DNA of 25,319 nt from JAZGEG01 sp964346665 (GTDB taxonomy: Archaea; Aenigmatarchaeota; Aenigmatarchaeia; QMZP01; QMZT01). Positions within the stretch are counted from its first letter, which is position 1, and every line of letters starts with the position of its first letter. Below are positions 22,039 to 25,319 of the stretch, in pieces. Location of the stretch: NCBI GenBank assembly GCA_964346665.1, contig CAYFVC010000020.1, positions 1-25,319 on the forward strand, read 5' to 3'. A program made the translations under genes and the position numbers. The notes beneath the pieces are model-generated. The model made no database searches, was not told where the DNA came from, and was given only the letters and a program-made list of their open reading frames with translations.

Positions 22039-23034
22039 TTATTCTATATAACAAGTGATTATGCAAACTCCTTTTGATCTTGGGTCATGTCGTGCATTTA
22101 AGGCATAACCAACGAAGTTCGCCCCCTGCATTAAATGCATAGTTGCCGCATCTTTAATATCTGAATATGTTGCCGCATCTTTAGTATCTGAATTTTCGTG
22201 TTTGGCCGCGACCATCAGCATATTTTCATTAATATGTCTTTTAACAAAAAGTTCCTTGTATCTTTCAAATTCTTCATCAGAAATCTGCAATTTTGAAAGA
22301 TATTTGGCGAGACCGCTTGCAGGCGTGTAGGTATCACATCCTAAACCCAATTTTTCAGCCAATTCTCCTCTTTGTGTCACAAGTGCTTTCATCGCGCCTT
22401 TAACTTTGTAGGGAAGTTCTCGATTCGCGGTCAGCGCATAATTTATGAGAACCAAGTTATGCTTCTCGTTCTCTTTCCTTTTCGTTTTTGGATGTAGAAC
22501 TCTTTCATAATCAGTTTCAGAATAGATCTTCAACTCGCCGTTATCAAACATCATAATATTAGGATAACCGGATCCGTTTCCTGAAGCTTTATACCACGTG
22601 TCTGGATAAATATCAGGAATTTTTTCAATCCGAATTTCGGGCATTTGTCCCTCTATAGATCCTTGTAATTCCATTCCCTCCAACTCGTCTGTTTTTATTA
22701 TTTCCCTGTACGGTATCATCCATATTAGGGATCTAACGGACATTACAGGTTCCCATTTTCCTTTGATCTTTGCTCTTAGAACCATCTGTCCTTCAGGGAA
22801 GTGTTTATCGTAAAGTTCTGAATGGAATCGGTTCGGAATTTCTTCATCAAGGGGCAGTTTTATTAATCCTAGTCTCGTTTCTTCGTTAAAGGGATCTTTC
22901 CATCCATTTTTGTAATCTTCCATGACTTTTTCTTGGAATTCATCTTTAATTCTGGAAAACGATACAAAATCGTGTTTCAGATCTTTTAGATAAACTTCTG
23001 GTTTTTTGTGACTTACTTCAACCTGTTCACTCAT
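22039..23034 (-). CDS. putative diverged GNAT-like acetyltransferase (331 aa)
   Basis: The family is not certain. Several blocks follow the order of a subgroup of GNAT acetyltransferases. FPEGQMVLRAKIKGKWEPVMSV resembles the F-P-E-G-Q-x-V entry strand pair, TWYKASGNGSGYPN the T-W-x-x-x-(T/S)-G-x-G loop, and PYKVKGAMKALVTQR the CoA-binding R/Q-x-x-G-x-A helix. MHLMQGANFVGYAL and DPRSKGVCIITCY resemble the closing F-H-x-x-x-G-A and D-x-x-S-x-G-x-x-V-x-x-Y. If so, it would transfer an acyl group from CoA to an unknown acceptor. It contains a 9-residue tandem duplication just before MHLMQGA. It is AT-richer than its neighbours, lacks a ribosome binding site and stands alone between HisS and the phosphoesterase. 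Confidence 0.45.
   Translation of the reverse strand: MSEQVEVSHKKPEVYLKDLKHDFVSFSRIKDEFQEKVMEDYKNGWKDPFNEETRLGLIKLPLDEEIPNRFHSELYDKHFPEGQMVLRAKIKGKWEPVMSVRSLIWMIPYREIIKTDELEGMELQGSIEGQMPEIRIEKIPDIYPDTWYKASGNGSGYPNIMMFDNGELKIYSETDYERVLHPKTKRKENEKHNLVLINYALTANRELPYKVKGAMKALVTQRGELAEKLGLGCDTYTPASGLAKYLSKLQISDEEFERYKELFVKRHINENMLMVAAKHENSDTKDAATYSDIKDAATMHLMQGANFVGYALNARHDPRSKGVCIITCYIE
22142..22192 (-). repeat. in-frame tandem duplication, 27-bp period
   Basis: GTTGCCGCATCTTTAATATC (22142) recurs at 22169 with one A-to-G change over 24 bases. On the minus strand it encodes S-D-(T/I)-K-D-A-A-T-(Y/M) twice. It probably expands a surface loop. Confidence 0.88.
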
Positions 23035-23068
23035 TTTAAAAGAGTAGGGGTAAGAAATAAATTCTTAT

Positions 23069-23650
23069 TTACACATCAAAAATCTTGACTTTTTGCGAAG
23101 GTAGCTCGACTATCGCAGCCTTCCTGAATTCTGGAAGAGCAGCGTTGACAAAAATGGTTTCTTTGTGTTTCATCACGCCTGCAGACTCGTGTATGTGCCC
23201 GAACACGTGGAGGACCGGTTTTACCTCATTGACAGCTGCCCTCAGATCGAGAAGTCCTGCACTACTCCCGAAATAGCTCATGTCGAGCATATCGTATGGG
23301 GGATCGTGGGTTATGAGAATGAGTTTTTTCGGATCGATTCCCTTCGCAAGCTTTGGGATTTGCGAGTAATAACCGTAATCCACCCCGAGAAAATGATATC
23401 CTTTATGTTTGACAACCTGGTTATTGAGGATTGTAACCTTCTTGTTGTTGGTTTTCAATTCGTAATCCCAATTCCCTCGAATGACGAAAGTCCGAAACTT
23501 CGTTTTGTCGAGAACCTTCTTTGCGAAATCCTCTGAAAGAAAATCTCCAGCGTTTATAATAACGTCTATTCGTTCTTTTTCAGCGAGTTTTTCAACTACT
23601 TCCGCTAATTCCTTCTCCCTGTGGTAATCGGCAACGCACAGTATTCTCAT
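23069..23650 (-). CDS. calcineurin-like metallophosphoesterase (YfcE/MJ0936-type)
   Basis: This is a small single-domain hydrolase of phosphoesters with a two-metal site. The motifs are complete over 193 residues: D-x-H at Asp8/His10 (VADYH), GD at 35-36 (NAGDF), GN at 59-60 (RGNWD), His115 (ITHDPP) and GHIH at 151-154. The natural substrate is unknown. I start at ATG23650 (MRILCVADYH), since TGAT lies 4 bases upstream, where an in-frame ATG at 23659 overlaps it. It is divergent from the YjbQ-family gene. Confidence 0.93.
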   Translation of the reverse strand: MRILCVADYHREKELAEVVEKLAEKERIDVIINAGDFLSEDFAKKVLDKTKFRTFVIRGNWDYELKTNNKKVTILNNQVVKHKGYHFLGVDYGYYSQIPKLAKGIDPKKLILITHDPPYDMLDMSYFGSSAGLLDLRAAVNEVKPVLHVFGHIHESAGVMKHKETIFVNAALPEFRKAAIVELPSQKVKIFDV

Positions 23651-23738
23651 AAAAATCATTTTTCCATTACATTAATAAAAATTAACCCAACCCCGAATGT
23701 CCATATTTTTATTATTCTGTCTTCCTCTATATAATGGT

Positions 23739-24155
23739 ATGACAGAAAAGCATACGATAGTTCTGGAAACAAAAGCGGGGACAGACGTAATTGACATAAC
23801 GCCGAACGTGTTGGAAACCCTCGCTAAATCGAAAATAAATTCCGGGATAGCGTGCATATTCGTTCCTGGCTCCACCGCATCGATTTCGACACTCGAATAC
23901 GAGCCCAACCTTGTTAAAGATTTGAAAAGAGCGTTGGAGAAGATCGCCCCCGAAAGGGGAGAATATGAACACCACAAAACCTGGGGGGATGATAATGGGA
24001 GTGCGCATATACGGGCGTGTTTGCTGAAGCCGGGATTAAGCATCCCCTTCGAAGATAAGAAACTTATTCTAGGTACCTGGCAGCAGGTCGTCCTCATGGA
24101 TTTCGATACCAGAGACAGGGAAAGAAAGATAATCGTTCAGATAATAGGGGATTAA
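23739..24155 (+). CDS. YjbQ/UPF0047 family protein
   Basis: The 139-residue protein carries the family signature: GIACIFVPGSTASISTLEYEP, then EHHKTWGDDNGSAHIRACL with the conserved histidines, GLSIPF, and KKLILGTWQQVVLMDFD...RERKIIVQI. Members adopt a compact trimeric barrel; some have weak thiamine-phosphate synthase activity, but the physiological role is unsettled. ATG23739 matches the family start. It has no ribosome binding site and is probably leaderless. Its stop overlaps the stop of the convergent MBF1 gene by four bases. Confidence 0.93.
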   Translation: MTEKHTIVLETKAGTDVIDITPNVLETLAKSKINSGIACIFVPGSTASISTLEYEPNLVKDLKRALEKIAPERGEYEHHKTWGDDNGSAHIRACLLKPGLSIPFEDKKLILGTWQQVVLMDFDTRDRERKIIVQIIGD

Positions 24156-24517
24156 TCCTGTTTGTACAAATTTATTCCGTAAAACCTCTGGATTTTCTTT
24201 ACGATCATCTCATCCGGCCTGAATCCGTTCTCTATCCGTCTCAGGACGGAAGGTGAAATCCCCATCTTCTCAGCGGCTTCTTCTTGTTTCAAATTTCGAA
24301 GCTCCCTCGCCTTTCTTACCTTGTCCGCGAAATCGTTCGCCAATTCCTCTCCTTCCTCAAGCGTTTCGATGGTTTTTCTTTTAATCATGACAGTTCTAGG
24401 CTCGCTCATCTCTTTCCCGAGTCTCACGCACGTATCGCATACCTCGAGTATTACGCCATCTATCTCCGCTCTCTTGAGGCTAGAAACAGTCTTCCCGCAG
24501 ACCTCGCATTCCCCCAT
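24152..24517 (-). CDS. archaeal MBF1-type protein (zinc ribbon plus HTH)
   Basis: Multiprotein bridging factor 1 homologues in archaea associate with ribosomes and influence stress physiology. The 121 residues have a zinc ribbon (Cys4, Cys7, Cys27, Cys30: CEVC...CDTC), a basic linker, and a Cro/XRE helix-turn-helix (KVRKARELRNLKQEEAAEKM and SPSVLRRIENGFRPDE). I start at ATG24517 (MGECEVCGK), which puts the first zinc ligand at position 4, as is typical; GTGAA lies 4 bases upstream. It begins 17 bases after the end of the beta-rich gene on the same strand, so the two are likely co-transcribed. Confidence 0.93.
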   Translation of the reverse strand: MGECEVCGKTVSSLKRAEIDGVILEVCDTCVRLGKEMSEPRTVMIKRKTIETLEEGEELANDFADKVRKARELRNLKQEEAAEKMGISPSVLRRIENGFRPDEMIVKKIQRFYGINLYKQD

Positions 24518-24534
24518 TGTATTCACGCTTGATC

Positions 24535-25319
24535 TCAATAACGTATTCCAATTTTCACGTCCGATATCTCCCAGCTTCCAGTTCCAGAGAACGTTACCGT
24601 GTTTGTTCCTTCCATCACATCGTTCGAATCGAATTCTATTGTGTTCTCCCCTGACCTAACGGTCTGGACGTTCAATTGGTTGTTGTTAATCTTTATGTTC
24701 AACACCCCTTGTCGATAAACGCTTTCAACGGTGAATTCGATTTCCCCCTTCCCGGAATTCAGGAGGTTAATGTCCTCTCCCGTTACGTTCATGTCCCTTT
24801 CCTTCGCAAGACTCCCTGTAGATAGGCTGATTTCGAATTCCACGTCATCTATTTCGAAAACATCATATGATTTGAAGGCGAGAACGTTGTCTCCTATTCT
24901 TATAATATTTCCTATTTCCGAGTATTCGAATTCTTTGATCACGAGGTGTTGTGGATTAGATTCCCTGTATACCTCGTTCCCGTTCAACTTGATTATTATC
25001 TCTCCCTGCTGGCCTTTTGTGGTGTAAAACCTTAGGATTCCCTTGCTCCACGCCTCGATTTCATTCGGGTAAACCTTGAATGACATGAATTTTTCCGGGC
25101 CGTATTCCCCGAGAACTTTGAAGTTCTTGAGCTCGTAATAAGTGGCTGCCCAGAAGTAGAGACCAGGACCGGCAGCGGAGATTTCGAGTGTGTTGGATTC
25201 CTTCACGTTTTCAGGAGTGATCACAACATCATAACGGTTGAGATTCGCCAGCCTGTCGAAAACCGTTTTCCCGTTCCATTTGATTATGAGGTTCCCGTAA
25301 AGGTTCGCTTCTCCCATAT
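24535..25319 (-). CDS. beta-rich protein of unknown function (C-terminal part, continues past the window)
   Basis: About 261 residues are in frame to the window edge. The Met at 25317 has no signal peptide or ribosome binding site that I can see, so the gene probably continues upstream. The sequence alternates short hydrophobic strands with N-G-x and D-x turns and seems to hold three related beta-sandwich segments. Similar blocks are LIIKWNGKTVFD, EIIIKLNGNEVYRE and VLNIKINNNQLNVQ, each followed about 25 residues later by a strand with N-x-(V/L/I) such as SNTLEISAAG, DNVLAFKSYD and TNTVTFSGTG. This suggests a tandem carbohydrate-binding-like or surface protein. Enzymatic motifs are not visible. 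Confidence 0.7.
   Translation of the reverse strand, partial: MGEANLYGNLIIKWNGKTVFDRLANLNRYDVVITPENVKESNTLEISAAGPGLYFWAATYYELKNFKVLGEYGPEKFMSFKVYPNEIEAWSKGILRFYTTKGQQGEIIIKLNGNEVYRESNPQHLVIKEFEYSEIGNIIRIGDNVLAFKSYDVFEIDDVEFEISLSTGSLAKERDMNVTGEDINLLNSGKGEIEFTVESVYRQGVLNIKINNNQLNVQTVRSGENTIEFDSNDVMEGTNTVTFSGTGSWEISDVKIGIRY

Overview
The window is archaeal chromosome. It carries archaeal-type information-processing genes (GINS, aIF5B, aIF2-alpha and -beta, S15/S24e/S27e, Rpo7, Spt4, SRP54, archaeal HisS, the PIN/KH ATPase PINA, NreA and an MBF1 homologue), TATA-like promoters about 25-30 bases upstream of starts, and a mixture of apparently leaderless genes and genes led by GTGAT or GGAGG-type ribosome binding sites. 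Very tight packing and a large Cys-rich secreted protein of a kind familiar from DPANN genomes suggest a DPANN-type lineage, but that placement is inference only.

Layout. 1-492: the 5' end of a GINS gene (minus) divergent from a small unknown protein. 555-2727: aIF5B then aIF2-beta. 2729-3817: an unknown membrane protein on the minus strand. 3880-4490: a promoter, a ~125-base structured leader and ribosomal protein S15. 4505-8400 (minus): an aminotransferase, then the transcription unit NreA - endonuclease III - rhomboid protease. 8501-8950: a membrane-anchored thioredoxin-like protein. 9021-11165: the cluster Rpo7 - Spt4 - S24e - S27e - aIF2-alpha. 11166-13150: an accessory island with two AT-rich orphan genes, a GC-richer lipoprotein gene, an acidic orphan, and two arrays of ~20-bp direct repeats. 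13178-18713: SRP54, a 1129-residue Cys-rich secreted protein, a small membrane protein and a DUF1003 membrane protein. 18715-21965 (minus): PINA and HisS. 22039-23034 (minus): a diverged GNAT-like protein. 23069-25319: a metallophosphoesterase, a YjbQ/UPF0047 protein, MBF1 and the C-terminal part of a beta-rich protein running off the end.

Most of the window serves transcription, translation, protein targeting and DNA repair. NreA (with a C-terminal PCNA-binding-like motif) and Nth look like a repair unit. Rpo7/Spt4 and S24e/S27e/aIF2-alpha link transcription elongation to translation. The 14542-18713 block looks like envelope functions beside the targeting GTPase SRP54.

The least explained parts are the repeat arrays of the island (11854-11930 and 12596-12679), which share unit sequence and the same 18/20-base spacing, and the two-hairpin leader before the S15 gene, whose first strand can pair with either of two downstream segments. 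No stretch over 300 bases lacks a gene. The longest gaps (3818-4037, 11765-11987, 12546-12697) hold the leader RNA and the repeat arrays.
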